In this document: in pieces, positions 1-7,060 of the stretch | Numbering within the stretch: position 1 is the stretch's first letter | Layout of the letters: each line of letters opens with the position of its first letter | From: Candidatus Woesearchaeota archaeon | GTDB lineage: Archaea; Nanobdellota; Nanobdellia; Woesearchaeales; WJKV01 | DNA: 13,588 bases | Direction of reading: 5' to 3' | NCBI GenBank assembly: GCA_019322855.1 | Contig: JAHWIA010000009.1 | Location: 1 to 13,588, forward strand | The notes under the pieces: generated by a model | What the model was told of the DNA's origin: nothing | Seen by the model: the letters and a program-made list of their open reading frames with translations, nothing else | Database searches by the model: none | Program-made: the position numbers and the translations under genes

Positions 1-631
1 CTGATCCGCAATTAGGGCAATAGCACTGCCATTGGGTCAGGCCTGTATTTGGTCGGGAATAACCTACTTTACTGCTGCCGCACTCGCAATTGCAGCCTCC
101 TCCAACAACTTCTTCAGTACCAACACCGCAGCTCACAGAAAGAGTTTCGCCTGTTCCTGTTCCGGTATAATATCTGCAGTTGCCTGCGTGATAAGCTTCA
201 TAAGTATCTACATAAAGTCCGCTTCCTCCTGTGAAATAGCCTGAATAGCCAGATGCAGAATTTGTCCTTCCGTAAACACCATAACTTCCACTGGACACCA
301 AATTTACTTCTCCATATACTGCTATTCCGCTGGATGCAGAATTTACAGCATATAGTCCTCGCGTAACACCATATAGATGAAGAGAATCTCCTGAAGTGGA
401 TTGAAAGTTTACAAGATTGCCCGTGCCATTAACATCAAAAGTATAGTCTGGTGTTGGATCTCCTATTCCTACCCTATTATTGACAGTGTCTATTATAAAA
501 GCAGCGTCTGATTTTATCGCCAAATTAACACCATCGCCCAGCCAATATTTTGTCGCTGCAGAGACGAATGATATTGAAATTAGAAAGATGACTGCTAACA
601 AAATAATGATCCTTAAATTATTTCTCATCAT
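1..631 (-). CDS. Exported Cys-rich surface protein, third tandem paralogue (partial, 3' end missing)
   Basis: The reading frame is open from ATG at 631 through the window edge: 210 codons with no stop. The product begins with a basic, hydrophobic signal peptide ending near VSAATKYW, then a tail-fibre-type motif (NRVGIGDPTPDYTFDV), a variable middle with VYG-type repeats, the shared GYSGYFTGG segment, and a Cys-rich C-terminal domain (GGGCNCECG, then WQCYCPNC). Eight of the ten cysteines of its two upstream paralogues are present; the terminal CC pair would lie just beyond the edge, so only about 10-15 residues are missing. GGAGGT at 644-649, overlapping the previous stop, is a likely ribosome binding site. 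A second ATG follows immediately at 628. It is the fourth gene of the surface operon. Surface location is inferred from the signal peptide and the architecture; the exact function is unknown. Confidence 0.85.
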   Translation of the reverse strand, partial: MMRNNLRIIILLAVIFLISISFVSAATKYWLGDGVNLAIKSDAAFIIDTVNNRVGIGDPTPDYTFDVNGTGNLVNFQSTSGDSLHLYGVTRGLYAVNSASSGIAVYGEVNLVSSGSYGVYGRTNSASGYSGYFTGGSGLYVDTYEAYHAGNCRYYTGTGTGETLSVSCGVGTEEVVGGGCNCECGSSKVGYSRPNTGLTQWQCYCPNCGS

Positions 632-640
632 TTTCTAATT

Positions 641-1303
641 TTAACCTCCGCAACATATCACATAAGTTGTTCCAGTGCAATCTGCACAATCACAAACCCA
701 ACCCGTAGGGGTAGTTACACTTCCTGACGGTTGGCTAAGACGAACTCTTAATGATCCGCAATCGCAGTTGCACCCTCCGCCAGTAGCTTCTTCACCCGGC
801 CGACAATTTGCAGTATCAGATGAAGCATTTGATTGTCTCCGACAATTCGCGTCACTATAAACTTTATAGCCGTCAGAATATATGTCAGTATTGAAATAGC
901 CTGAATAACAGGAAGGGTTTTCTCCCACACCATAGATAGCAGCTCCTCCTGAACCAGTATTATATCCGTATACTGCCCTGCCTGTGGATGAACTGGCTGT
1001 CGCATAAACACCATTGCCGTTCGACCCGATCGCCCGGACTCCGATACCAGATAAAGATTCTATATATGCTACTGTCCCTGATCCTGTAATATCTAATTGA
1101 TAGCTTGGCGTAGAGGTTCCTATGCCAATCCTCGAGTTTGTGGTATCAAAGAAAAAAACATTGTTATTATCGAATGCAAGATTGTTTCCTCCTGTATACC
1201 AATATCTAGTCGCTGCAAAAACAGATGTTGCAGCAATCAAAAATATAGTGATCATTAAGCAAAACAACAAGGTTCTCTTTTTTGTTATTAATGTTTGTTT
1301 CAT
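641..1303 (-). CDS. Exported Cys-rich surface protein, second tandem paralogue
   Basis: 220 residues. Residues 1-30 form a signal peptide (basic start, hydrophobic core, FAATRYW after it). Residues 58-73 carry the GIGT-type motif (SRIGIGTSTPSYQLDI) common in phage tail-fibre-like and bacterial or archaeal appendage proteins. Residues 87-127 hold glycine/tyrosine repeats (VYATAS, VYGYNTGSG, IYGVG), suggesting short beta turns of a fibrous head. The C-terminal domain has ten cysteines shared with its paralogues: C154, C167, C178/C180/C182, C204/C206/C209, and the closing C217-C218 pair, with an extra C132. The GGGC...SQPSG...W...ICC layout recalls secreted GGG/SxP/W domains of unknown role. It starts 6 bases after the upstream stop with no clear ribosome binding site, so re-initiation is likely. 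Exported beta-rich protein is well supported; adhesion is inference. Confidence 0.88.
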   Translation of the reverse strand: MKQTLITKKRTLLFCLMITIFLIAATSVFAATRYWYTGGNNLAFDNNNVFFFDTTNSRIGIGTSTPSYQLDITGSGTVAYIESLSGIGVRAIGSNGNGVYATASSSTGRAVYGYNTGSGGAAIYGVGENPSCYSGYFNTDIYSDGYKVYSDANCRRQSNASSDTANCRPGEEATGGGCNCDCGSLRVRLSQPSGSVTTPTGWVCDCADCTGTTYVICCGG

Positions 1304-1309
1304 TTTTAA

Positions 1310-1981
1310 TTATATTGCACAACATATGATCCAAGAATTGTGATCTCCTGCATTACAATTCCTGCAATTGCAGACCCATTGCGTATCGCTGGACGGATAA
1401 GAGTATATCGTCTGACCATCACCGCATGAACAGTCGCATCCGCCACCCACAACTTTATCCCCGCCAGCATCGCAATTGACTGATGTACTTCCAGCTGCAT
1501 AATTATAATCGCAATTTCCTTTATGATATACTTCTCGATTATTGGCCCAAACTCCAGGGCCTCCTGTGAAATATCCAGAATATCCTGTGGTTGCTTGGCC
1601 ATATACACCATAATTTACACCAGAACCTGATGTCGCATATCCGTAAACACCAGCACTTCCCAAGGCAGTAGTGTAACCAAAAATTGCATTAGAAGTGCCT
1701 CTTGCCTCCAATGCAACCCCGTTTGTGGATGTTATACGCACAGCAGGAGCACCTGAACTTTGGACATGCAATGCATAACCAGGGCTTGACAGTCCAATAC
1801 CTATCCTGTTTGTAGCTCCTTTCAAGATAAATAGAGTATTGGAATGTACAACATAATCATCGCTTGAACTGTCTCCGATCCAATAACTTGAAGCAGCAGA
1901 TGCACTGATAGACAAGATAATGACTAATACAGCAATAACAAATACATTAATCAGGAATCTAGTCTTATCTCTTGCAACCAT
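1310..1981 (-). CDS. Exported Cys-rich surface protein, first tandem paralogue
   Basis: 223 residues with the same plan as the next two genes: signal peptide (about 1-30, ending SASAASSYW), one GIG motif at 59-73 (RIGIGLSSPGYALHV), a variable Gly/Tyr-rich middle (GVYGYATSG, YGVYGQA), the GYSGYFTGG segment at 133-141, and a C-terminal domain with cysteines C157, C170, C182/C184/C186, C204/C206/C209 and C220-C221. The spacing differs from its neighbour mainly in the loop between the two CxC clusters (17 against 21 residues) and before the final CC (10 against 7). The start follows the upstream stop by 4 bases, with GAGGT at 1988-1992 spanning that stop as ribosome binding site, so it is co-translated with the fibre protein. 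The cysteines may form disulfides outside the cell or bind metal; the sequence cannot decide. Confidence 0.88.
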   Translation of the reverse strand: MVARDKTRFLINVFVIAVLVIILSISASAASSYWIGDSSSDDYVVHSNTLFILKGATNRIGIGLSSPGYALHVQSSGAPAVRITSTNGVALEARGTSNAIFGYTTALGSAGVYGYATSGSGVNYGVYGQATTGYSGYFTGGPGVWANNREVYHKGNCDYNYAAGSTSVNCDAGGDKVVGGGCDCSCGDGQTIYSYPSSDTQWVCNCRNCNAGDHNSWIICCAI

Positions 1982-1985
1982 AATA

Positions 1986-3380
1986 CTACCTCAAACCGAT
2001 CAGAACTTTTATTTCACATACAGATCTCTGGCACGGTTCCATTGCCTTTCCAAGGATTGCACCGAAATCTTCAATAGTTGCTTTTTCTGCAAATCCAGAC
2101 AAAGAGCTCGTCGTCAACAGATCGAACCTGTCAACCGGTCCTCTGACTTTTGTTGGAACAATACCGACAATGCCGACAGGAACTGCATTCTCTGCCCCTG
2201 AATTTCCAACAAGCGAAGGATTCTCAGACACTACACCAGCTACAGCCTTCTGGCCGTGCATATTACATTTCTCAATCATCAAGTCTTCATTCAAGCAGAC
2301 AACATCTCCAGCTACTAATTCTTCAGCCATAGTCATTTTTTCTGCAAAGTCTGCACCATACGCATTGAGATCGCCGCCGTAATAGATGTCGCCAGACACA
2401 TTGATATTTCCAGTAACCTGAAGTCTTTGTGATGGCGCAATAGTTCCTATACCCACATTGCCGCCCATTATTGCCATAGTATTATCTTGTGTAACATTAG
2501 TCGATGGTTGATTGTTTAGAGCAATTGCGATGGTAGATTCTCCGTCAGCAGTTATTCCACGACCCATTGCCAATGAATAAATTCCAGATGCTGTTGTAAG
2601 ATCTCCAAGAGCTATCGACGAGTCGCCTAATGCTCTTACATATCTCCCTATTGCTGTTGAAGTATAACCTGCAGAATGTGCATTATTACCAATTGCTGTT
2701 GCATGATTCCAAGTTGCATTCGAATAATAACCGATCGCAGTTGAATAGTCTCCTGTTGCAATGTTGCCCGGGCCTCCAATTGTGGCAGCACCTCCACTTG
2801 AAACTTCTACATCCAGTCTTGCAGACGGATTCGTAGTCCCAATACCAACAAAGCCTGTACTGTTTTGAACAGTTACTGCATCTGTTTGACCTGCAACATA
2901 TAATACTAAATTATCAGTTCCATCAGGAGAATAAATTATTGCAGAACCAGTATCATCAGAATCAAATTCAATTCCCGCTTGATCGTCTGATGAACTGACA
3001 AGAATTCTTGCAAGATCTGTTCCCACTCCAGAACCAGCAACATGAAGTCGCCAGGTCGGACTAGCGGTCCCTAGACCCAATCTTTGATTTGTATTATCCC
3101 ATGTGAAATTAGTGTTAGAACTTAGAGTGCTTGCAGCTGTCCAGAACGCAGCCCTATTAGCTGCACCTGTTCCGCCTACAGCTCCTGCAGCGCTGCTCAG
3201 ACAATTGCTCCCTTCTATACAGAAATCATGGCCAGAAGTGAGGTTCAGGTCTCCGTCAAATGTATAATCGCCTGATTGGAATGTGCCGGGTGTTATTTGG
3301 GTAGGCGAGTGGCTCACCACTGCGTATACTATTGATACTAATAAGAATAAAGCTAATACATATATCACCAGTTTTTTCAT
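1986..3380 (-). CDS. Exported fibre-like surface protein with tail-fibre motifs and YadA-head-like repeats
   Basis: 464 residues and the first gene of the surface operon. A signal peptide covers about 1-20. Three tail-fibre-type motifs occur at 101-114 (LGLGTASPTWRLHV), 178-191 (VGIGTTNPSARLDV) and 309-322 (VGIGTIAPSQRLQV). Between the last two, residues 209-287 form repeats like those of YadA/trimeric autotransporter heads (GDYSTAIGYYS, ATAIGNNAHSAG, STAIGRYVRALG, SSIALGD), expected to build a parallel beta roll. Residues 343-464 form a globular end domain starting GADFAEKM with AGDVVCL, AVAGVVSENPSLVG, VPVGIVGIVPTKVRGPV and AILGKAME. This resembles the end domain of many bacterial and archaeal appendage proteins and, more distantly, phage Peptidase_G2/IMC-type domains; that relation is my inference. 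Function is probably surface attachment. AGGGGGT at 3391-3397 is the likely ribosome binding site. Confidence 0.9.
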   Translation of the reverse strand: MKKLVIYVLALFLLVSIVYAVVSHSPTQITPGTFQSGDYTFDGDLNLTSGHDFCIEGSNCLSSAAGAVGGTGAANRAAFWTAASTLSSNTNFTWDNTNQRLGLGTASPTWRLHVAGSGVGTDLARILVSSSDDQAGIEFDSDDTGSAIIYSPDGTDNLVLYVAGQTDAVTVQNSTGFVGIGTTNPSARLDVEVSSGGAATIGGPGNIATGDYSTAIGYYSNATWNHATAIGNNAHSAGYTSTAIGRYVRALGDSSIALGDLTTASGIYSLAMGRGITADGESTIAIALNNQPSTNVTQDNTMAIMGGNVGIGTIAPSQRLQVTGNINVSGDIYYGGDLNAYGADFAEKMTMAEELVAGDVVCLNEDLMIEKCNMHGQKAVAGVVSENPSLVGNSGAENAVPVGIVGIVPTKVRGPVDRFDLLTTSSLSGFAEKATIEDFGAILGKAMEPCQRSVCEIKVLIGLR

Positions 3381-3390
3381 ATATATCTAT

Positions 3391-3430
3391 ACCCCCTATG
3401 CACTACTGGGAGAGGTTTCTCCTTTATAAA
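3391..3430 (-). promoter_or_regulatory. TATA box and ribosome binding site of the surface-protein operon
   Basis: TTTATAAA at 3423-3430 is a strong archaeal TATA box lying directly after the stop of the UPF0282 gene. It is centred 46 bases before the ATG at 3380, so transcription would begin near 3401 and give a leader of about 20 bases. That leader contains AGGGGGT (3391-3397), 10 bases before the start. This is one of the few first genes here with a leader and ribosome binding site rather than a leaderless layout. Confidence 0.6.
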
Positions 3431-3435
3431 CGTTT

Positions 3436-4530
3436 CTATTTTTTACGTTTAGAACTCTTCCGGTCTTTTTTAGGCTTTCTCTTCTTTGTTCTCACTGCCT
3501 TCTTCTTAGCTGTCTTTCTGGTTTTAGATTTTTTCTTTATTGTTTTTCTCTTGACTGATTTCTTTTTCACTGTTTTCTTTTCCCGGATCTTTCTTCCTTT
3601 TGCTTTCGCGCTCCTTACCATCTGATTTAATTTAGAGAAAGTCAGTTTTTCCCAGTTCTTCCATCTGGTAGGACCGTTCTTCATATAACCCAAAAGACAC
3701 TGCGGTTTATCGCCGTTCGCTTCTGCTGCTGTCTTGATATTTTTCTTCAATTCTTTTGCTCTTTTGAACACTTCGTAATATATTTCCCTGTAGCGATAGT
3801 CTCTTAATAGGTGGTGATCGATTATGTATTGTTCACACTTTGTCTTCTCCAATATCTTTATTGTGTTCTTCAAAACTTTTTTCAGATTTTCATAGGATGC
3901 AATAAAGCCGAGTAAATAGGTCGGAAAACCGTCCATCACTAAAACATCCGGCTTTTCTTTTATGATTGCGTTTGCATACTTCTCGATATAAGGCCCATCA
4001 AGATCAGATGTAAAAAGTAGCTTCTTATGTTTAATTGTGTCCTCAATACTGACCATCAGCACATAACCCACTTTTGATTTCTCTGGACCGTGCCACATTG
4101 GCTTGCTGAATTTAATTTTCGTACGACCGATCCGTAACTCCCTGCCGTCAATCGCACGTATCAACTTTGCCTTCCCTCTTCCCTTCTCAATGATTGACAG
4201 CAGTTCAGCCGCACGATTTCGCTGGCTTTGATTGATGTCTTTTTTCCAGTCCTTTAACAAAACAGTTTTTCCTTTGAATAAGGCAGGGTCCGGTTGGTAA
4301 TGATCGTAGTGATAGTGCGTCACAATTATTATATCACTCTTCTTGCACGTATCAACAATCTTAGAATAATGCTTGCTCACCAACCATGTCCTCTGAACAC
4401 CATCCAGAGGAAAGCTGTCCTCTTCAACCGCGATTCCAGGATCGATTGTTATAGAGGCATCCCTGGTCTTTACAAAGACACAGCTGCTCTTCACCCCCAT
4501 ACTGTCGAAAGCCACATATTCAATCTTCAT
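3436..4530 (-). CDS. UPF0282-family metallo-beta-lactamase-fold hydrolase with a highly basic C-terminal tail
   Basis: 364 residues from ATG at 4530. The N-terminus (MKIEYVAFDSMGVKSSC) and ITIDPG segment are typical of the archaeal UPF0282 family. Metal ligands are visible: H72-x-H74-x-D76-H77 in THYHYDH, H147 in MWHGPE, D176/D178 in TSDLDGPY and H239-H240 in IIDHHLLRDY. The substrate of this family is unknown; a two-metal hydrolase, perhaps on nucleic acid or phosphoesters, is likely from the fold. The odd part is residues 314-364, where 32 of 51 residues are Lys or Arg in TVKKKSVKRKT-type repeats, resembling histone H1 tails, which suggests nucleic-acid binding. A frame extension to 4653 exists, but it crosses the divergent gene and the TATA box and lacks family similarity. 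The gene is divergent from endonuclease V. Confidence 0.93.
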   Translation of the reverse strand: MKIEYVAFDSMGVKSSCVFVKTRDASITIDPGIAVEEDSFPLDGVQRTWLVSKHYSKIVDTCKKSDIIIVTHYHYDHYQPDPALFKGKTVLLKDWKKDINQSQRNRAAELLSIIEKGRGKAKLIRAIDGRELRIGRTKIKFSKPMWHGPEKSKVGYVLMVSIEDTIKHKKLLFTSDLDGPYIEKYANAIIKEKPDVLVMDGFPTYLLGFIASYENLKKVLKNTIKILEKTKCEQYIIDHHLLRDYRYREIYYEVFKRAKELKKNIKTAAEANGDKPQCLLGYMKNGPTRWKNWEKLTFSKLNQMVRSAKAKGRKIREKKTVKKKSVKRKTIKKKSKTRKTAKKKAVRTKKRKPKKDRKSSKRKK

Positions 4531-4544
4531 GAGAATGAGGAGGC

Positions 4545-4560
4545 ATAAATAATTTAAATA
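4545..4560. promoter_or_regulatory. Shared palindromic TATA box for divergent leaderless genes
   Basis: ATTTAAAT at 4552-4559 is a perfect palindrome in a 52-base intergenic gap. Its centre is 25.5 bases from the UPF0282 start (4530) and 27.5 bases from the endonuclease V start (4583). Both distances match the TATA-to-start distance of the other genes here, so one TATA element could serve both directions with leaderless transcripts. No second TATA-like box is seen in the gap. Direction would depend on BRE elements, which I cannot define. Confidence 0.55.
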
Positions 4561-4582
4561 CCCTTTGATAAAATCAGCCAGA

Positions 4583-5260
4583 ATGGAGCTTGACAGGCTT
4601 AAAAAAGAGCAGATGCAGTTGGCTGAATCCATCGTGCTTAAGGACAAGGTCACAAAGCCTAAATTAATAGGGGGCGTTGACCAGAGCTATCTAGATAATT
4701 CTACTATAATTTCTGCGATTGTCGTGTGCAAGTTTCCAAGCATGGAGATTGTAGAGAAAAAATACACAATCAAGGAAAACGTCAAATTCCCATACATTGC
4801 AGGCTTCCTGGCATATAGGGAAGTTCCTATCATCGTAGAAGCTTTTGAAAAGCTGGAAAACAAGCCAGACATGATAATCTGTAATTTCAACGGCATACTG
4901 CATCCAAGAAAGTGCGGCGCAGCATCACATCTTGGAATCTCATTGAACATCCCGACAATCGGCGTGGCAAAAAACAAACTGTTGGGAAAAGAAAAAGAAG
5001 GCCAGGTATTCATAGACTCACAATTAAGGGCAGTAGCACTGAAGACAAAAGATCATGCAAACCCGATCTATGTCAGTCCAGGACATCTCATCTCGTTGAC
5101 AACAAGCGCAAAGATAGTCACAAAATGCCTGAAAGAACACAAGCTTCCAGAGCCATTGTACTTAGCGCACAGATACGCTGTAAAACTGAAAAAGAAATTG
5201 AAGGAAAAAGACAGCAAGATCCAACAGCAGACAAATACTCCTGAAAAGATTTCTGCTTAA
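4583..5260 (+). CDS. nfi: Endonuclease V homologue (deoxyinosine 3' endonuclease family) with altered active site
   Basis: 225 residues, normal length for the family. Endonuclease V cuts DNA (or RNA) one base 3' of inosine and needs Mg2+. Conserved blocks in order: LIGGVDQSY with catalytic D33; PYIAGFLAYRE with E80; NGILHPRKCGAASHLG; IPTIGVAKNKLLGK; VSPGHLIS with H168. In place of the usual VDG before xGxxHPR this protein has C-N-F, so the second catalytic aspartate is Asn (N101) and the following glycine is Phe. That should weaken or abolish metal binding, so the protein may be inactive, slow, or a binder of inosine-containing nucleic acid. ATG at 4583 is preferred over TTG at 4565 because the shared TATA box is 27 bases upstream and the family begins here. 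The stop lies one base from the stop of the convergent gene. Confidence 0.92.
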   Translation: MELDRLKKEQMQLAESIVLKDKVTKPKLIGGVDQSYLDNSTIISAIVVCKFPSMEIVEKKYTIKENVKFPYIAGFLAYREVPIIVEAFEKLENKPDMIICNFNGILHPRKCGAASHLGISLNIPTIGVAKNKLLGKEKEGQVFIDSQLRAVALKTKDHANPIYVSPGHLISLTTSAKIVTKCLKEHKLPEPLYLAHRYAVKLKKKLKEKDSKIQQQTNTPEKISA

Positions 5261-5261
5261 C

Positions 5262-6164
5262 TTAATCTATCTTGAACAGTCTCATCAGAAGATCAGTGAC
5301 AAGTCCTCGTCTCTTGACGACTTCCCTGCTCGATACATCTTTCTTCTCAATAAGCACTGTCTTATTCTTAGTTACATTCCTATAATCCACACCGCGCTCG
5401 TACTTAGTGATGTTTTCTGTATGAGTCACATTCACGACTTGTCTTTTTCCGACAACAACCTCGCGATAACGTTTCTCGCAAATCTCTTTAGTACTTACAT
5501 CCACAGGTTTTACAACAAAGTACTTGTCAGGCGCGAATAGTGTTTCCCAGGTATGGTATGCTTTCCTGCAGTAATAGCCTGCAATATTCTCGATGTGATG
5601 GCCTGTACATTCTAACTCATCACTTGCCTGATACTTGCACATGTCATAAATAACAGTTATAGTCTCATTCTCTTCATTGCATATGATAATTTCCTGGCTG
5701 TAAACACCTTCCCAATAGCCAGTGTCATGCATCTTATCCATGTTGTTCTCCATCAGGCTTAAATTGCCGTACAGGCTGTAATTATACTTCATGTCAACAT
5801 CATAGCAGTATTCATAACCTACTTGCGATGTCCCGTTCCGAACTATAGCAGTCTCTGTATGATTAATGGTCTCCACAACAGGAGTGATGGTTTCATAAGG
5901 CTGTTCTTCTGAATAGAACTCAATATCAACATCCTTCACCACCTCCTCGACAGGTTCATACACTACGTACGGAACCTTGATCGTGTTCAGTAAGAAGAGC
6001 GCGACAATAAACAGGATAAAAAAGAAAAGAATAACAGTCGCGGTCTTATTGTACAACAACCACACTTTAAACCGCCGCCTCAATACTTTAAGTTTGTCGA
6101 CAGCCTTCTCTTCATATTCTGAGAACTTCACCATCTCATCTATCACAGAATCTTTTTTCCCCAT
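5262..6164 (-). CDS. Single-pass membrane protein of unknown function
   Basis: 300 residues, not recognised. A charged N-terminal part (1-40, EYEEKAVDKLKVLRRRFK) precedes one hydrophobic segment at about 41-62 (TATVILFFFILFIVALFLLN). By the positive-inside rule the N-terminus is cytoplasmic and residues 63-300 are outside. The outer part contains six cysteines, about nine N-glycosylation sequons (NHT, NGT, NYS, NLS, NET, NVT, NIT and others) and Tyr/Glu/Val-rich stretches (VPYVVYEPVEEVV, EEQPYETITPVVE) of a kind seen in many DPANN envelope proteins. The C-terminus is basic. It has its own promoter directly behind the rsmI stop and converges on endonuclease V. A cell-envelope or host-contact role is only inferred from topology. 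Confidence 0.8.
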   Translation of the reverse strand: MGKKDSVIDEMVKFSEYEEKAVDKLKVLRRRFKVWLLYNKTATVILFFFILFIVALFLLNTIKVPYVVYEPVEEVVKDVDIEFYSEEQPYETITPVVETINHTETAIVRNGTSQVGYEYCYDVDMKYNYSLYGNLSLMENNMDKMHDTGYWEGVYSQEIIICNEENETITVIYDMCKYQASDELECTGHHIENIAGYYCRKAYHTWETLFAPDKYFVVKPVDVSTKEICEKRYREVVVGKRQVVNVTHTENITKYERGVDYRNVTKNKTVLIEKKDVSSREVVKRRGLVTDLLMRLFKID

Positions 6165-6185
6165 GCAAATGCAAGAACTGGTCGA

Positions 6186-6199
6186 ATATTTAAATTTTC
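6186..6199 (-). promoter_or_regulatory. TATA box of the membrane-protein gene
   Basis: ATTTAAAT at 6188-6195 is centred 27.5 bases before the ATG at 6164, the same spacing as the endonuclease V promoter. It implies a leaderless transcript. The box begins only a few bases after the rsmI stop at 6203. Confidence 0.55.
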
Positions 6200-6202
6200 T
6201 GC

Positions 6203-6871
6203 TTAACTTTTACCGATGATCAGTACGATCTCTCCCTTGATCTTCTTGTTCTTTATCTTTTCCAATATCTGTCCAGCAGTTCCACGAATCTGCTCTTCAA
6301 ACTTTTTAGTTAATTCTCTGCAAAGAACCAGCTGTTTGTCAGGCATTGCGGTATTTATTGCGTTTAATGTTTTCACAATTCTATATTGTGATTCATAAAT
6401 AACAGCTGTTTCATTCCGCTTTTTTATTTCCTCTAGTATTTTCATTTGCTTCCCGGATGTTTTCGGTAAAAACCCGTAAAAAGTAAAACGGTCAGTAGCC
6501 ATCCCGCTGATTGACAGTGCTGCTATCATTGCATTCGGTCCTGGGACAGGTACGACTGCTATTCCATTAACAACTGCGTTTGAAACAAGATAGTAGCCAG
6601 GATCAGAGATGCACGGTGTCCCGCTGTCAGATACTAGCGCTACATCGCGGTTTTGATTCAGTTCTTCTATTATGTGTTTTGTTTTTATTTTCTTATTTGC
6701 ATCATTGTAAGAAGTCATCTTATTATATTTCACATTATACTTATCTAATAACTTCTTAGTTCTTCTAGTATCTTCTGCACATATCAGATCTACTTTCTTA
6801 AGAGTTTCCAAAAGCCTGAAACTGACATCATCCAGATTCCCGATAGGTGTTGCGCAAACAAAGAGAGTCAT
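6203..6871 (-). CDS. rsmI: RsmI-type 16S rRNA (cytidine-2'-O)-methyltransferase, short form
   Basis: 222 residues. The RsmI family of the tetrapyrrole-methylase (SpoU-unrelated) fold uses S-adenosylmethionine to methylate the ribose of C1402 in the decoding centre of small-subunit rRNA. Signature blocks are all present: ATPIGNLDD (7-15), AEDTRRTKKLL (32-42), VSDSGTPCISDPG (80-92), VPGPNA (109-114), FYGFLP (131-136), and CRELTKKFEE with RGT (184-198). Bacterial RsmI is about 280 residues; this one ends right after the catalytic fold (KGEIVLIIG), so the usual C-terminal extension is absent. The start at 6871 overlaps the upstream small gene by ATGA and begins at the family's normal N-terminus; a longer frame to 6952 only reads through that gene. 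RsmI is mainly bacterial, so transfer into this lineage is likely (inference). Confidence 0.93.
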   Translation of the reverse strand: MTLFVCATPIGNLDDVSFRLLETLKKVDLICAEDTRRTKKLLDKYNVKYNKMTSYNDANKKIKTKHIIEELNQNRDVALVSDSGTPCISDPGYYLVSNAVVNGIAVVPVPGPNAMIAALSISGMATDRFTFYGFLPKTSGKQMKILEEIKKRNETAVIYESQYRIVKTLNAINTAMPDKQLVLCRELTKKFEEQIRGTAGQILEKIKNKKIKGEIVLIIGKS

Positions 6872-7026
6872 TTTTTCATCCTTGGAATTACAAAGTAGGC
6901 AGTCACAGCAGCCACTATAATAATGATCCAGAACGGAATAGCTCCCACCCATCCTACTGCATAGAATATCATGTTCAATATTATGATTACAATCAATATA
7001 ATCGAAAATACTTTCTTAAGGTTCAT
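6868..7026 (-). CDS. Small two-helix membrane protein upstream of rsmI
   Basis: 52 residues. The sequence starts MNLKKVFSIILIVIIILNM and ends FVIPRMKK. Two hydrophobic segments are visible, about residues 6-23 and 31-48, joined by a short GWVGAIPF loop, with basic residues at both ends, so both termini are probably cytoplasmic. The stop overlaps the rsmI start as ATGA, which indicates translational coupling. A TATA box lies 28 bases upstream of the ATG (centre 7054), so this is the first, leaderless gene of the unit. The family is not recognised. The frame, membrane-protein composition, promoter and overlap all agree that it is real. Confidence 0.8.
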   Translation of the reverse strand: MNLKKVFSIILIVIIILNMIFYAVGWVGAIPFWIIIIVAAVTAYFVIPRMKK

Positions 7027-7048
7027 TTTCTTGATTGAGAATTAGATT

Positions 7049-7060
7049 GTATTTAAAGTT
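7049..7060 (-). promoter_or_regulatory. TATA box of the small membrane protein-rsmI operon
   Basis: On the minus strand CTTTAAATAC places TTTAAAT at 7051-7057, centred 28 bases before the ATG at 7026. This is consistent with a leaderless transcript covering both genes. Confidence 0.55.

Noticed and set aside
1..3380. Diversity-generating retroelement acting on the variable surface genes
   Set aside because: No reverse transcriptase and no template/variable repeat pair is seen in the window; divergence looks like ordinary paralogue drift.
4531..4653. 41-residue N-terminal extension of the UPF0282 gene
   Set aside because: It crosses the divergent endonuclease V start and the shared TATA box and precedes the conserved family N-terminus.
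6872..6952. 27-residue N-terminal extension of rsmI
   Set aside because: It is the wrong frame of the small membrane protein gene; RsmI similarity starts at 6871.
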